Positions 1 through 8,691 of a DNA stretch of 40,938 nucleotides are shown here, piece by piece. The stretch's first letter is position 1. Each line of letters begins with the position of its first letter. The DNA is taken from positions 1 through 40,938 of the IMG/VR virus record IMGVR_UViG_3300010354_000200; one strand, 5' to 3'. The notes beneath the pieces were generated by a model. It had not been told where the DNA came from, did no database searches, and worked only from the letters and a program-made list of their open reading frames with translations. Source of the stretch: a virus. A program made the position numbers and the translations under genes.

Positions 1-216
1 GAAGATCTAATACAAGTTCGCGGCCGAGTTGTTGAGTGCTTACCTAATGCAACCTTTCGAGTAGAATTAGAAGGCGTTAATACAGTTATTATCGCGACTA
101 TATCAGGGAAAATCCGAAAGCACAACATAAACATATTAAAGCATGATGTAGTTGATGTTGAAATCAGCACATATGACCTAACGAAAGGTCGAATCACATT
201 TAGGTACAAATCATGA
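1..216 (+). CDS. infA: Translation initiation factor IF-1 (5' end cut by window)
   Basis: The reading frame is open from the first base and encodes 71 residues, so only about the first three codons are missing if its length matches bacterial IF-1 (about 72 aa). The resemblance to bacterial IF-1 is close along the whole length: [12 protein letters not shown], then ISGKIRK, then [11 protein letters not shown] correspond to the LPNTMFRVELENG, ISGKMRK and YDLSKGRIVFR segments I recall for E. coli IF-1. IF-1 is a single OB-fold protein that binds the A site of the 30S subunit and tunes initiation together with IF-2 and IF-3. The stop overlaps the start of the next gene (ATGA), so it lies in a phage operon with lysis genes. 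The identification rests on recalled family sequence; a role in redirecting host translation is inference. Confidence 0.9.
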   Translation, partial: EDLIQVRGRVVECLPNATFRVELEGVNTVIIATISGKIRKHNINILKHDVVDVEISTYDLTKGRITFRYKS

Positions 217-722
217 GTCAGTTAATTTGGATGATAGACCTAATACCCAATTGGTTTTGGACATTGGTATTATGGGCCGGCATAGCGGCGTTGGCTGCAT
301 CTTATGTTCTAGGTAAAATTTCTTTTGTTGCACAATATCGAATTCCATTGCGTATAGGCGGTGTACTAGCAGTTATTGTAGGTGTTTACTTCTTTGGCGT
401 AATTGCTAATGAAGAAAAATGGCAAGCAAGAGTTGAAGAGCTACAGAGACAGGTACGAGAGGCCGAAGTTGAAGGCGAAACAGCAAATGAACGATTGGGA
501 CAGGCCCTTGAAGACAAAAAAACAGTCATAGTAGAAAAGGGTAAAGAAATTGTCAAATATGTTGATCGCTTTAAAGATAGAGAAGTTCTTAAAACAGTTG
601 AAGGACCCGAAAGAGTAAAAATCGAAAAGGTCATTGAATATGTTGAAAAATGTCCAGTACCTAAGGAATTAGTCGATGCACATAATCAAGCAGCAGTTCC
701 GCCAACAGGAGACAAAAAATGA
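213..722 (+). CDS. Probable inner-membrane spanin (i-spanin, Rz-like)
   Basis: This 169-residue protein has two hydrophobic segments near the N-terminus (about residues 5-32 and 45-65). A long charged coiled-coil follows (about 68-145, rich in E, K, R and V), then a short tail with a [11 protein letters not shown] motif. A membrane anchor plus periplasmic coiled coil is the layout of i-spanins, which bridge to an outer-membrane lipoprotein and fuse the membranes in the last step of lysis. The next gene overlaps by ATGA and encodes a small lipoprotein, which is the usual arrangement of the partner. Two hydrophobic segments rather than one is slightly unusual for Rz. The function is inferred from architecture and context. 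Confidence 0.6.
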   Translation: MSQLIWMIDLIPNWFWTLVLWAGIAALAASYVLGKISFVAQYRIPLRIGGVLAVIVGVYFFGVIANEEKWQARVEELQRQVREAEVEGETANERLGQALEDKKTVIVEKGKEIVKYVDRFKDREVLKTVEGPERVKIEKVIEYVEKCPVPKELVDAHNQAAVPPTGDKK

Positions 723-997
723 AAATAATAATTGTTTGCTTGTCAGCCTTGATGTTGTCTGGTTGTGCCATGTTTACCAAATATCTTCCAGCTAAACCAA
801 AATTTCCAGAACCTGTTAAGGAGTTAACAGAGCCTTGCCCGCATTTAGAAACTATAAAAGGTGATCAGATCGCCATAACAGACTTGCTAAAAGCAGTAGT
901 AAACAATTATAATTTATACTATCAATGCAGCCTAAAAAATGAAGGCTGGAATGAATGGTACAAAAAGCAAAAAGAAATCTACGATAAAGTCAAATGA
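719..997 (+). CDS. Probable outer-membrane spanin lipoprotein (o-spanin, Rz1-like)
   Basis: A 92-residue protein that starts with a lipoprotein signal ending in the lipobox LSGC (lipidated Cys16), followed by a proline-rich stretch (about residues 22-38, with P at short intervals) and a PCPHLETI motif. The C-terminal half carries conserved-looking aromatic residues (NNYNLYYQC, WNEWYKKQKEIYD). The lipobox plus proline-rich segment and the ATGA overlap with a coiled-coil membrane protein fit an o-spanin. It would sit in the inner leaflet of the outer membrane and bind the i-spanin. It is longer than the minimal lambda Rz1. An alternative is an unrelated phage lipoprotein. Confidence 0.6.
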   Translation: MKIIIVCLSALMLSGCAMFTKYLPAKPKFPEPVKELTEPCPHLETIKGDQIAITDLLKAVVNNYNLYYQCSLKNEGWNEWYKKQKEIYDKVK

Positions 998-1014
998 TTT
1001 ACAAGGAGACAACT

Positions 1015-1272
1015 ATGAAGTTACCTGTATTAGTTTCGTTGGTTGCGGTGCTAGGTGGTTGTGCTACTAAAGATTATCAGCTTTATGCTGAACAAACTGC
1101 CAAAATAATACAAGCTAATTCAGCGGCTGAATCTGCTTGTTTTCTAGTTATGGCCGAAGGCCTTAAAGCTGGCGATAATTCCACCAAAACAGCTATAACC
1201 ACTCAATTGGAAAAATGCAAGAAAGAATCAATAAAAATTGAGCCACCAAAGAAAAATTGGCTTGGTTTCTGA
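1015..1272 (+). CDS. Small phage lipoprotein, unknown function
   Basis: Encodes 85 residues from the ATG at 1015, which is preceded by a strong AAGGAG site at 1003-1008. An upstream in-frame ATG at 994 overlaps the previous stop but has no such site, and it would bury the signal peptide behind extra residues. The N-terminus is a lipoprotein signal with lipobox LGGC (Cys16). Mature residues include two further cysteines and a basic C-terminus. I do not recognise the family. Its place directly after the spanin pair suggests an envelope role, for example in lysis or superinfection exclusion. That is inference. Confidence 0.6.
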   Translation: MKLPVLVSLVAVLGGCATKDYQLYAEQTAKIIQANSAAESACFLVMAEGLKAGDNSTKTAITTQLEKCKKESIKIEPPKKNWLGF

Positions 1273-1301
1273 TTGACTTTCTCTAGCTAATCCTGTAAAC
1301 T
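1273..1301 (+). promoter_or_regulatory. Sigma70-like promoter, TTGACT/TAAACT
   Basis: TTGACT at 1273-1278 and TAAACT at 1296-1301 are separated by 17 bases, directly after the stop of the lipoprotein gene and 66 bases before the clpA-like start. The -10 box matches the consensus at four of six positions. The same -35 hexamer recurs in four other intergenic regions of this window. Confidence 0.5.
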
Positions 1302-1367
1302 AACGATTCAATCACGAATGAAGTTCAAAATTGTTTTTGAGCGCAATTCTTAATAAGAGGAAATAAA

Positions 1368-3566
1368 ATGGCCGCTGAAGAAAATAGTGCAATCAACGAA
1401 ATTCTAGAAAAAGCATTTAGATTGGCACTAAACAAAGAACATGAGTATGTTACACTAGAACATCTCACATTGATTCTTTTAGAGAATAGGGAAATTGAAG
1501 AGTACCTCGGCCTAATGGGTGTTAGCACTACTCCACTCATTGAGGATCTAACTAACTTTTTAAATAGCCAAGATTATCTAATTGTCCAAGGACTAACAAA
1601 GCCCCGCAAAACACAAACATTAGAGCGAGCATTTAATCGTGCTTTTACTCAGGCTATTTTCAATGGTCGCGCCGGCATTGCACCGCAGGACATGATGCTG
1701 AGTGTTCTTAGCGAAAGAAATAGTCACGCTTGTTTTTATTTGGCAGAACATGGCATTACTAAAGAATTGTTCTTGGAAATTTTAACCAAACACTCCAAGC
1801 AGCCAAATAAAAACAATCGCGGTATTGAAAAAATACTCAATGAGTATTGCGTTAATTTAAATGAAGAAGCCATGGAACAGCGCATCGATCCTCTGATTGG
1901 TCGCAATCATGAAGTTGGTGTTTTAGCTCAAATCTTGGCTCGTCGCAAAAAGCGTAATGCTATCCTAGTAGGAGAGCCCGGAGTGGGCAAGACGGCCATT
2001 GTAGAAGGACTTGCTCGTAAAATCACCGAAGGCTCAGTAAGTCATACTCTTAAAGAATCTGTTATCTATAGCTTAGATATGGGTGCGCTAATGGCAGGTA
2101 CAAAATATCGCGGCGACTTCGAGGAGCGAATTAAACAAGTAATTGATGTACTAGAGCAAATGCCAAACGCTATTCTTTTCATCGACGAAATACACACAGT
2201 GGTCGGCGCAGGTGCAGCAGGTTCTAGTAGCACAGACATGGCTAACCTAATTAAGCCAGCATTGACCCGGGGCCGCGTACAAATCATTGGATCAACAACT
2301 TGGGAAGAATATCGAGAAACCATCGAACCTGAACGAGCTCTAGCACGCCGTTTTACCAAACTAGAAGTCGAGGAAATGGATCCCGAAGACTGTAAAGCAA
2401 TGCTGCACGAAATCATGCCAGAGTATGAAAAATATCATGCCGTTGAAGTTCAGCGTGAGGCCATTGATGCCGTAGTAGATCTAACTGCTACCCACATGCA
2501 TGATAGGTATTTACCCGACAAGGCAATCGATGTATTAGACAGCGCCATGGCTTTGTTGAAAGTCACGCAACGGGATCGACTATTAACCTTAGAAGATGTT
2601 AAAGTTGAGATCAGCAAGCAAGCAAGGGTTCCAATGGAGCAGTTGAACACCAGCAACAATACTGCCGGCAATGTTGATTACGAATTTAAAATCAAGTCCA
2701 AGGTTTTTGGTCAAAACACCGCAGTAGAAAAATTGCTAGACAGCGTTTATATTGCTAAGGCTGGACTTAAGGATCTAAATAAACCCTTAGGCAGCTATCT
2801 GTTTGTCGGACCAACTGGTGTTGGTAAAACTGAGTTGGCACAGCAATTAGCTGATTGTTTGGGTATGAAGCTGCTACGCTATGACATGAGCGAATACATG
2901 GAAAGTCATAAAGTGGCTAGCTTGATTGGTGCTCCTCCGGGTTATGTAGGCTACGGCGAAGGCGGTGCTGGTGCCGGTAAACTAATCAATGATTTGGAAC
3001 AATCTCCCAGTTCAGTTCTACTATTAGATGAAGTTGAAAAAGCGCACCCGGATATTTTAAATATTCTACTAGGCGTTATGGACAATGGTATGCTGACCAG
3101 CAGCGGCGGCAAAGCAATAAGCTGTAGGAATATTATTCTTATTATGACCAGCAACTTAGGTGCTCGGGACGGCGAACGAAATAAAATCGGTTTTGACAAT
3201 AGCCCCAACAAGAGTGCCAGCGTCGATGCTGTTAACAAGCATTTTACACCAGAATTTAGAAATCGCTTAGATTCAATTATTGAATTTGATCGACTAGACA
3301 AGTCACAAGTTCGTCGCATTGCTATGAAGTTTATTGGAGAACTAAACGAACTGTTGGCAACTAAAAACATTCATGTTGATCTCAGTCCCGAAGCACTAAC
3401 TAAACTAGTTGAAGACGGTTTTGATGAAAAAATGGGCGCAAGGCCTATGCGTCGATTGATTTCTGAAAAAATTAAAAAACCTCTCAGTAAGAAAATTGTT
3501 TTCGAAAATCTTCGAAACTGTAATATGATGGTACTGCATAACGGTAGTGAGTATGAACTTAGATAA
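1368..3566 (+). CDS. clpA: ClpA-like AAA+ unfoldase with two ATPase domains
   Basis: The 732-residue product is close to the length of E. coli ClpA (758) and lacks the long middle coiled coil that marks ClpB. The N-terminal region (about 1-150) resembles a Clp N domain. AAA domain 1 has Walker A GEPGVGKT near residue 205 and Walker B ILFIDE. AAA domain 2 has Walker A GPTGVGKT near residue 483, Walker B VLLLDE and [10 protein letters not shown]. Between Walker B and that last motif lies RNKIGFD (IGF near 607-609), at the place of the ClpP-docking IGL loop of ClpA. It should unfold proteins and feed them to ClpP. No clpP is seen in the window, so it would use the host peptidase. RBS AGAGGAAA precedes the ATG. 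Confidence 0.9.
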   Translation: MAAEENSAINEILEKAFRLALNKEHEYVTLEHLTLILLENREIEEYLGLMGVSTTPLIEDLTNFLNSQDYLIVQGLTKPRKTQTLERAFNRAFTQAIFNGRAGIAPQDMMLSVLSERNSHACFYLAEHGITKELFLEILTKHSKQPNKNNRGIEKILNEYCVNLNEEAMEQRIDPLIGRNHEVGVLAQILARRKKRNAILVGEPGVGKTAIVEGLARKITEGSVSHTLKESVIYSLDMGALMAGTKYRGDFEERIKQVIDVLEQMPNAILFIDEIHTVVGAGAAGSSSTDMANLIKPALTRGRVQIIGSTTWEEYRETIEPERALARRFTKLEVEEMDPEDCKAMLHEIMPEYEKYHAVEVQREAIDAVVDLTATHMHDRYLPDKAIDVLDSAMALLKVTQRDRLLTLEDVKVEISKQARVPMEQLNTSNNTAGNVDYEFKIKSKVFGQNTAVEKLLDSVYIAKAGLKDLNKPLGSYLFVGPTGVGKTELAQQLADCLGMKLLRYDMSEYMESHKVASLIGAPPGYVGYGEGGAGAGKLINDLEQSPSSVLLLDEVEKAHPDILNILLGVMDNGMLTSSGGKAISCRNIILIMTSNLGARDGERNKIGFDNSPNKSASVDAVNKHFTPEFRNRLDSIIEFDRLDKSQVRRIAMKFIGELNELLATKNIHVDLSPEALTKLVEDGFDEKMGARPMRRLISEKIKKPLSKKIVFENLRNCNMMVLHNGSEYELR

Positions 3567-4233
3567 TTTTGCAGTTCCAACAAATATTGCTGTTAACTAT
3601 ATTCAAAAAAAGTACTATGACAAGTATTTTTATAAATTAGTACTGAATGTAGATCAAACAAAATTAATCAAGGACGACAAAAATCGCTGGCGTGGCCTTA
3701 ACTATACTCTTTATAGCAATCGATTTGCGTTAGTTAATAATCTAATTAAAGATATTGAAGCTTCGATTGTAGACGATGACTATAGGTTTAGAAGCGAAGG
3801 CATCACTGTGTCTGTGTTTACTAACTCTGAAGCTAATATCATTAAATTGATTACAGATCTTCCTGACAGAGCCGCGTCTCTATATAGACCATTAAACACC
3901 GCACACATTGACATGGTGGAAAATCACAAGAAGGTTCTGGTTAGAAATAGTCTGTTCGAAAAACAATATAAATTTAAAGTTTATCTAAAACCCAGCTGGA
4001 CAGAAAGAGAATCTCGTTTCAAAGAAGTCAAAGAGTGGCTAACAGAATCTAAATTAGATTATGGTATTAACGGAGCACTCAACAAGTATTTTTATACCAA
4101 TAAAAGTATGCGTGGCTTGGGTTATACAATAGCTGTCTATTTTAACGACCCGCAGGATCTCATGATGTTTCAATTGCGCTTTAACGATAAAATTCTTAAA
4201 ATCGAAGAAGCCGTATTGCTGTCTGAGCTGTGA
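3553..4233 (+). CDS. Conserved-looking hypothetical protein
   Basis: A 226-residue protein without signal peptide or membrane segments. I take the ATG at 3553; a GTG two codons earlier is also possible. The gene overlaps the end of the clpA-like gene by 14 bases, so the two are probably co-transcribed and translationally coupled. It is rich in K, Y, N and D, and the C-terminal part contains YGINGALNKYF and a repeated aromatic-basic pattern. I do not recognise a family. Coupling to the unfoldase raises the possibility of an adaptor or substrate role, but nothing in the sequence proves it. Confidence 0.7.
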   Translation: MNLDNFAVPTNIAVNYIQKKYYDKYFYKLVLNVDQTKLIKDDKNRWRGLNYTLYSNRFALVNNLIKDIEASIVDDDYRFRSEGITVSVFTNSEANIIKLITDLPDRAASLYRPLNTAHIDMVENHKKVLVRNSLFEKQYKFKVYLKPSWTERESRFKEVKEWLTESKLDYGINGALNKYFYTNKSMRGLGYTIAVYFNDPQDLMMFQLRFNDKILKIEEAVLLSEL

Positions 4234-4238
4234 TTTTG

Positions 4239-4246
4239 TATAAATA
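4239..4246 (+). promoter_or_regulatory. T4-type late promoter element TATAAATA
   Basis: The octamer TATAAATA is identical to the T4 late promoter consensus. It lies just after the stop at 4233 and 29 bases before the ATG of the first gene of the structural block, which has its own RBS (GAAAGGA). T4 late promoters need only this -10 element, read by a phage sigma factor and stimulated by the sliding clamp. Confidence 0.75.
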
Positions 4247-4275
4247 CAGTATCTGATTTTTGAAAGGATTTTATT

Positions 4276-4635
4276 ATGGCAATTAGCGACAATTGGCAAA
4301 AAGCAGCCCCAAGTACACGATTTGGTACTCCTGCCCTAGACTTCTATGTTGTAGATGTTGGTGCAGATGTTGAAACTAACTGGGAAGCAAGCAACAGCAT
4401 GTTTTCTAAGGCAGTTCGTGGACTTCAGTTAGTAGCGAACCTATACTTAGTTGGTGAACCAGCTGGTAATGCTTTTACTGTTGCAGTAGTAAGCAATACC
4501 TGCCCAGGCGCAAATCCAGGTGCTGTTAGCGGCAGAAATTCTGCTCTAGAAGCAGCCGTTGACGCAGCAACTGGTGAAGAGTCTTCTATTTACTATGCTG
4601 CATTCAGTGGTACAAGTTTTGTATTCAACGACTAA
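4276..4635 (+). CDS. Small virion-type protein, unknown
   Basis: A 119-residue protein of low charge, rich in A, V, S and G, without signal or membrane segments, starting MAISDNW. The composition resembles small phage structural proteins. It has its own late promoter element upstream and a strong intrinsic terminator downstream, so it can be expressed as a single-gene unit, as is common for abundant structural or decoration proteins. I do not recognise a domain. The structural role is inferred from context and composition. Confidence 0.6.
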   Translation: MAISDNWQKAAPSTRFGTPALDFYVVDVGADVETNWEASNSMFSKAVRGLQLVANLYLVGEPAGNAFTVAVVSNTCPGANPGAVSGRNSALEAAVDAATGEESSIYYAAFSGTSFVFND

Positions 4636-4636
4636 T

Positions 4637-4652
4637 TAGTTAAATTTAACTA
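4637..4652. repeat. Perfect 16-bp palindrome
   Basis: TAGTTAAATTTAACTA is its own reverse complement. It starts immediately after the stop at 4635 and ends eight bases before the terminator stem. It may be a protein-binding site, part of the 3' end structure, or chance in AT-rich DNA. Confidence 0.5.
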
Positions 4653-4660
4653 CTAATGTA

Positions 4661-4691
4661 AAGGCGCAATTTCGGTTGCGCCTTTCTTTTT
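4661..4691 (+). terminator. Intrinsic terminator with UUCG loop
   Basis: AAGGCGCAA (4661-4669) pairs perfectly with TTGCGCCTT (4676-4684). A TTCG tetraloop is closed by a wobble pair, and a T-rich tract follows to 4691. It ends transcription of the 4276-4635 gene. Confidence 0.92.
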
Positions 4692-4693
4692 GG

Positions 4694-4700
4694 CTAAATA
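4694..4700 (+). promoter_or_regulatory. Late-promoter-like element CTAAATA
   Basis: GGCTAAATATTAA starts right after the terminator T-tract and lies 19 bases before the ATG at 4720. It is one base from the TATAAATA core and recurs before other genes here (14575, 14941, 17509, 39575, 39660). Its place after a terminator supports a promoter for the fibre operon. Confidence 0.5.
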
Positions 4701-4719
4701 TTAACAATGGAGAATAACT

Positions 4720-4890
4720 ATGGCTAAAATAGTCGAAGATATTGTAATCATCAAATTAAGTAAACTGGTTAAAGACAGTGATAGCGAAGTTCAGATTGTC
4801 AACAATGAACAAGTACAGGCGCTTGAACAAGTAGCCCAAGAACTAGTTGGCGAATCTGTAATAATTGAGGTCATGCGCGATGGGAACTAA
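4720..4890 (+). CDS. Small acidic protein, unknown
   Basis: A 56-residue reading frame starting MAKIVEDIVIIKLSKLV, with RBS GGAG at 4709-4712, seven bases before the ATG. It is acidic and rich in V, I, E and Q, with alternating hydrophobic residues that suggest beta strands. It is the first gene after a terminator and a late-promoter-like element, and its stop overlaps the next gene start by 11 bases, so it belongs to the structural operon. I recognise no family. A small virion protein or a chaperone for the fibre is possible. Confidence 0.65.
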   Translation: MAKIVEDIVIIKLSKLVKDSDSEVQIVNNEQVQALEQVAQELVGESVIIEVMRDGN

Positions 4891-5251
4891 TTTAAGCACA
4901 GTTACCATGATGCTAGGTAACGGACAATTAGATCAACTCAGTGATCCTGTGCGTGGAGATGGATATTATGGCTACAGAGAAGGATTTCAATCCATGGCCA
5001 TACAATTTGACAATTTTATTGGCAGAATACAAATCGAAGCAACTTTAGAATTAGACCCCAGTGCTGCAGATTGGTTTCCAATTTGGTTGACTCCTAGTCA
5101 TCCTTATAAAGAATACAACGCAGCCAAAACAGGCACAGAAGCATTTACCTTTAGAGGTAACTTTGTGCTAGTGAGATTTAGAAAAGAGCGTAGTTATTTG
5201 TCAACAACATCGCCAGTAGGTGATATTACCAAAGTTATGTTGAGTGTATAA
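4880..5251 (+). CDS. Putative virion structural protein
   Basis: Encodes 123 residues from the ATG at 4880, which has GAGGT at 4867-4871. A TTG further upstream is less convincing. The protein is mostly beta-prone, with FDNFIGRIQIEATLELDP, WFPIWLTPS and FRGNFVLVRFRKER. These patterns are those of a jelly-roll or sandwich-like tail or baseplate component. It lies two bases before the long fibre gene. I think it is a small structural protein that associates with the fibre; the exact role is unknown. Confidence 0.65.
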   Translation: MGTNLSTVTMMLGNGQLDQLSDPVRGDGYYGYREGFQSMAIQFDNFIGRIQIEATLELDPSAADWFPIWLTPSHPYKEYNAAKTGTEAFTFRGNFVLVRFRKERSYLSTTSPVGDITKVMLSV

Positions 5252-5253
5252 AC

Positions 5254-8200
5254 ATGGCAATTTATGTAGATAATCTGGGCGATAGCAATCTTCCAGTAAC
5301 ATTAAACAACCCACAAGAGGGGGAAGCCCTTATTTGGGACCAAGAAGCTGGTGCATTTGTTAATGCTCCGAATGGCGCAAGTCCGGAGGTTATTCAAGAC
5401 ACAGTAGCCGAAATGCTGGAAGTTGATCCCGATGGCACAAATGTTGCACTCAGATTAGTCAGCACCTATGATGATGTAACTGGTAAGTTAACATTTAATG
5501 TAGTGGCTGATCCAGGCGGTGCTGGCGGTGGCGGCATAAGCGGTGTAGTTGTAAAAGAAAACGGTACCACTCGTGGTACTGCTACTACACTAGACTTTAA
5601 CGGTGCGGCCGTAAGTTTTGCCAGCGGCACAGCAACTATAACAGGTCTATTAGACAGCATTGGTATTAAAGATACTGGCATTAATGTTGGTGATGTTCAA
5701 AATTTCGACTTCCGTGGATTTGATTTAAGCGTAAGCGGCGACACTGTCACTGTTATAGCACCAGACTTAACAGGTATTATTAGCAGCATTGAAGTTCAAG
5801 AAGCAGGCAGCAAGCAAGGCGATGTAACTAAACTTAACTTCAGCGGCGCAACAGTTGGCGTATCTGGTGATACTGCTACTATTACTATTACCGGCAGTGG
5901 TGGAGGCGGCGGCCTAGCAAGTATTCCTGTACAGGAAAGCGGCGTTAGCAAAGGTTCTGTTACATCACTTAACTTTGTAAACTCAACTGTAACAGTAGGT
6001 GGCGGCATTGCCACAATTACTAGCGCCGGCGGCGGCGGTGGCACTTATACATTGCCAGCTGCTACTAACAGCACACTCGGTGGTATTAAAGTTGGTACCA
6101 ATTTAAGTATTGATGGCAATGGTGTGTTGTCTGCTAGTACTGGTTTAACTAATTCTGACCTTGCCTCATACTTAACAACCAATGGCTATGCTACACAGAC
6201 TTATGTAACTAGCCAAGTTAATAGTGTATTAAATGGTGCTCCTGCTGCACTAGATACATTGAACGAACTAGCAGCGGCACTGGGCAATGATGCTAACTTT
6301 GCTTCAACAGTAACAACAAGTCTAGCTGGTAAGTTGAGCTTAACAGGCGGCACAATGACTGGTGCTATTACACTAGCTGGTGCTCCTACAGCAAACTTAC
6401 ACGCAGCGACCAAGCAATATGTTGACACAGCTATTGCCAATGTTCCAACTAATGTGGCTGCTGCTTCAGCAACAACTGGACAAGTTCTAACCTGGAATGG
6501 CACTACTTGGGTAGCTGCTGCTGGCACACCTGGTCCTACTGGTGCTACTGGTGCTCAGGGTCCTGCGGGTTTAAGTATTAGTGCTGCAAGTATCAGTTTA
6601 ACTGGTAACCTATTACTAACATTAAGCAACGGTTCGACTGTTAATGCTGGCAGCGTTGCTGGCGTAAGTAGTGCCGCAGTAAATGGTAGCGGTCGTTTAA
6701 TATTAACTAAACAAGACGGCACAACAATTGACGCTGGTAGTGTAATTGGCCCAACTGGTGCCACTGGTGCTACAGGTGCTACTGGTGCTACAGGTGCTAC
6801 TGGACCTGCAGGTGTTGGCTTCAGCACCGCTACTGTTGATGGATCCGGTAATTTAATTATCACTAAAACAGATTCAACTACAGTTAATGCAGGTAGCGTA
6901 ATTGGTCCGAAGGGCGACAAGGGCGATACAGGTGCTACTGGTGCTACTGGCGCTACAGGTCCTGCGGGTAATGGAATTTACAGCGCAGTAGTTGATGGCT
7001 CGGGTAACTTGATTCTTACATTAGACGATGCCACTTCAATTAACGCTGGTAGTGCTGTTGGTCCGCAAGGCCCACAAGGTGCTCAAGGTCCTGCAGGTCG
7101 TAGCATTGCTAGTGGCGGTGTTGTAGTTGACGCTAATGGCGATTTACAAATTACATTAACAGATAGCACAGTGATCAATGCCGGCCATGTTGTTGGTCCA
7201 CAAGGCAGCACTGGCCCCACAGGTCCAAAGGGAGACAAGGGCGATACCGGCGCAACAGGTGCTACTGGTCCTGCCGGAACAAGTTGGACATTAAATGGTA
7301 CCACAGGTAATGTTGATGTTTATGGTTTAGCATCAACTACACAACCTGGATTTGAATTCGAAGTTGATTTATCTAATAAAGCACTAAGACTCAATACAGC
7401 CAGAACTATTAGTTTAACTGGTAAAGTAACTGGCCTTGGCAGTTTCGATGGCAGCAGTAACCTAAGTCTTACAACAGCACTAAGTGGTGTAACAACCAAT
7501 GATGTTAGTGAAGGCACAAACCAATACTTTACTCAGGCTCGTGCTCGCACAAGTATAAGCAGCTCGGCCGACAGCAGCATTTCCAGTTTAATCAGCTATG
7601 ATGATACAACTGGTGTAATTAGATTCCGTGCTAGTACTAGCTACATCACAGAAGGTACTAATTTATACTTTACAAACTCAAGAGCAGATGCTCGTGCTGA
7701 TGTAAGAATTGCAGCAGCAAGCATTAATGCTTTAGCTGATGTCGACACAGTAACTACGGCTCCAACTAACGGCCAAGTGTTAACTTGGACTGGTAGTGCA
7801 TGGACACCAAGCACAGTAAGCGGCGGCTCTGGTGCAGTCTCTAGTGTAAACAGTAAAACTGGTGCAGTAACACTAAACACAGATGATGTTGCAGAAGGCA
7901 CGAGTAATCTTTACTATACAACTACTCGATGGGATCAGCGTTTGTCAACAAGGACAACTGACAACCTAACCGAAGGTACAACTAACAAGTATTTCAGCAA
8001 TACACTTGCTCGTAATGCTCTAGCAGCTGGTACCGGTTTAAGTTATAACAGCAGTACTGGTACATTTAGTATTAGTGCTAATACAGATCAAATTACTGAA
8101 GGTAGTTCTAACTTATTCTATACTAATACAAGATTTGATACTCGATTAGGACAAAGCACATTAAGTCAATTATCGGATGTTAGTGATACTACTCCAACAA

Positions 8201-8682
8201 GCGGCCAGGCTCTTGCTTGGAACGGCAGTGCGTGGGCACCAACAACAATATCCGGTGGCGGTGGTGGTTCAGGAACATCAGGTTTATTCCGTGCAACTGT
8301 TCAGATTGATTATGCTGCTAACGGTGATATATCCAGTGTAACTGTACTAAGTGGTGGCATTAGTGCTGTCATTGCTACTGCTACATCAACTACTGCTACA
8401 GTAACATTTACATTTACTGGCAGTGTTTGTGCTCCATTAGGTGTGTTTGTATACGGTTATCAAAGAGCTAGTAACATATATGTAAGTCGTGCTTTGGCTA
8501 GTGACTTTACTTCAAGAACAATGGCAGCAGGCGGAACCAGCGGTAGTCCAACAGCATTTAGTAGCTTTGATCCTAGTGTTAACACAATGACTTTGAGTTT
8601 AACTAGAACATTGACAGGTGCTAGTGCTGGCGTAGGCCAAACAACAAGTGCCGTAGTTCAGTTCTTATTAAGTAGTGTTTAA
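5254..8682 (+). CDS. Long tail-fibre-like protein with collagen-like tracts
   Basis: An 1142-residue fibre protein. The N-terminal part (about 1-90) includes NNPQEGEALIWDQEAGAFVN, the type of segment found at fibre bases. Then come three imperfect repeats of about 45-50 residues (about 95-260) and a linker with LGGIKVGTNL. Five collagen-like G-x-y tracts (about 425-675) are separated by beta repeats ending in NAGSVIGP. Two later copies of a NLYFTN/NLFYTN...ADVDTV/SDVSDT...GSAW module precede a hydrophobic C-terminal domain (about 1010-1142). Such proteins form trimeric fibres for host recognition. The coding strand is almost free of charged residues in the repeats, and gly, thr, ser and ala dominate. 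Fibre identity is clear; the receptor is unknown. Confidence 0.85.
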   Translation: MAIYVDNLGDSNLPVTLNNPQEGEALIWDQEAGAFVNAPNGASPEVIQDTVAEMLEVDPDGTNVALRLVSTYDDVTGKLTFNVVADPGGAGGGGISGVVVKENGTTRGTATTLDFNGAAVSFASGTATITGLLDSIGIKDTGINVGDVQNFDFRGFDLSVSGDTVTVIAPDLTGIISSIEVQEAGSKQGDVTKLNFSGATVGVSGDTATITITGSGGGGGLASIPVQESGVSKGSVTSLNFVNSTVTVGGGIATITSAGGGGGTYTLPAATNSTLGGIKVGTNLSIDGNGVLSASTGLTNSDLASYLTTNGYATQTYVTSQVNSVLNGAPAALDTLNELAAALGNDANFASTVTTSLAGKLSLTGGTMTGAITLAGAPTANLHAATKQYVDTAIANVPTNVAAASATTGQVLTWNGTTWVAAAGTPGPTGATGAQGPAGLSISAASISLTGNLLLTLSNGSTVNAGSVAGVSSAAVNGSGRLILTKQDGTTIDAGSVIGPTGATGATGATGATGATGPAGVGFSTATVDGSGNLIITKTDSTTVNAGSVIGPKGDKGDTGATGATGATGPAGNGIYSAVVDGSGNLILTLDDATSINAGSAVGPQGPQGAQGPAGRSIASGGVVVDANGDLQITLTDSTVINAGHVVGPQGSTGPTGPKGDKGDTGATGATGPAGTSWTLNGTTGNVDVYGLASTTQPGFEFEVDLSNKALRLNTARTISLTGKVTGLGSFDGSSNLSLTTALSGVTTNDVSEGTNQYFTQARARTSISSSADSSISSLISYDDTTGVIRFRASTSYITEGTNLYFTNSRADARADVRIAAASINALADVDTVTTAPTNGQVLTWTGSAWTPSTVSGGSGAVSSVNSKTGAVTLNTDDVAEGTSNLYYTTTRWDQRLSTRTTDNLTEGTTNKYFSNTLARNALAAGTGLSYNSSTGTFSISANTDQITEGSSNLFYTNTRFDTRLGQSTLSQLSDVSDTTPTSGQALAWNGSAWAPTTISGGGGGSGTSGLFRATVQIDYAANGDISSVTVLSGGISAVIATATSTTATVTFTFTGSVCAPLGVFVYGYQRASNIYVSRALASDFTSRTMAAGGTSGSPTAFSSFDPSVNTMTLSLTRTLTGASAGVGQTTSAVVQFLLSSV
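5536..6035 (+). repeat. Three tandem about 45-50-residue coding repeats in the fibre
   Basis: Three copies share a pattern of V-x-E-x-G followed by a short spacer, then a (L)-x-F segment and a TATIT-like strand. Examples are VVVKENGTTRGTATTLDF, IEVQEAGSKQGDVTKLNF and IPVQESGVSKGSVTSLNF. They are diverged at the DNA level. Confidence 0.65.
6529..7280 (+). repeat. Five collagen-like tracts alternating with beta repeats, period about 150 nt
   Basis: Gly-x-y tracts start near 6529, 6746, 6903, 7060 and 7195. Each is followed by a unit of about 35 residues of the form V-DGSGNL-I-T--DSTTVNAGSVIGP. The first tract is followed by two such units. The GCTACTGGT-type DNA of the tracts is near-identical between copies and could recombine. 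Confidence 0.75.
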
Positions 8683-8691
8683 GGATTATCA

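Noticed and set aside
6529-7280. Regular short DNA repeats that look like a CRISPR array
   Set aside because: They are in frame, encode Gly-x-y collagen tracts and vary at third positions; there are no constant repeats with unique spacers.
5466-7901. Several long reading frames on the minus strand within the fibre gene
   Set aside because: They are proline/valine/alanine-rich mirror frames of the Gly/Thr/Ser repeats, without start signals.
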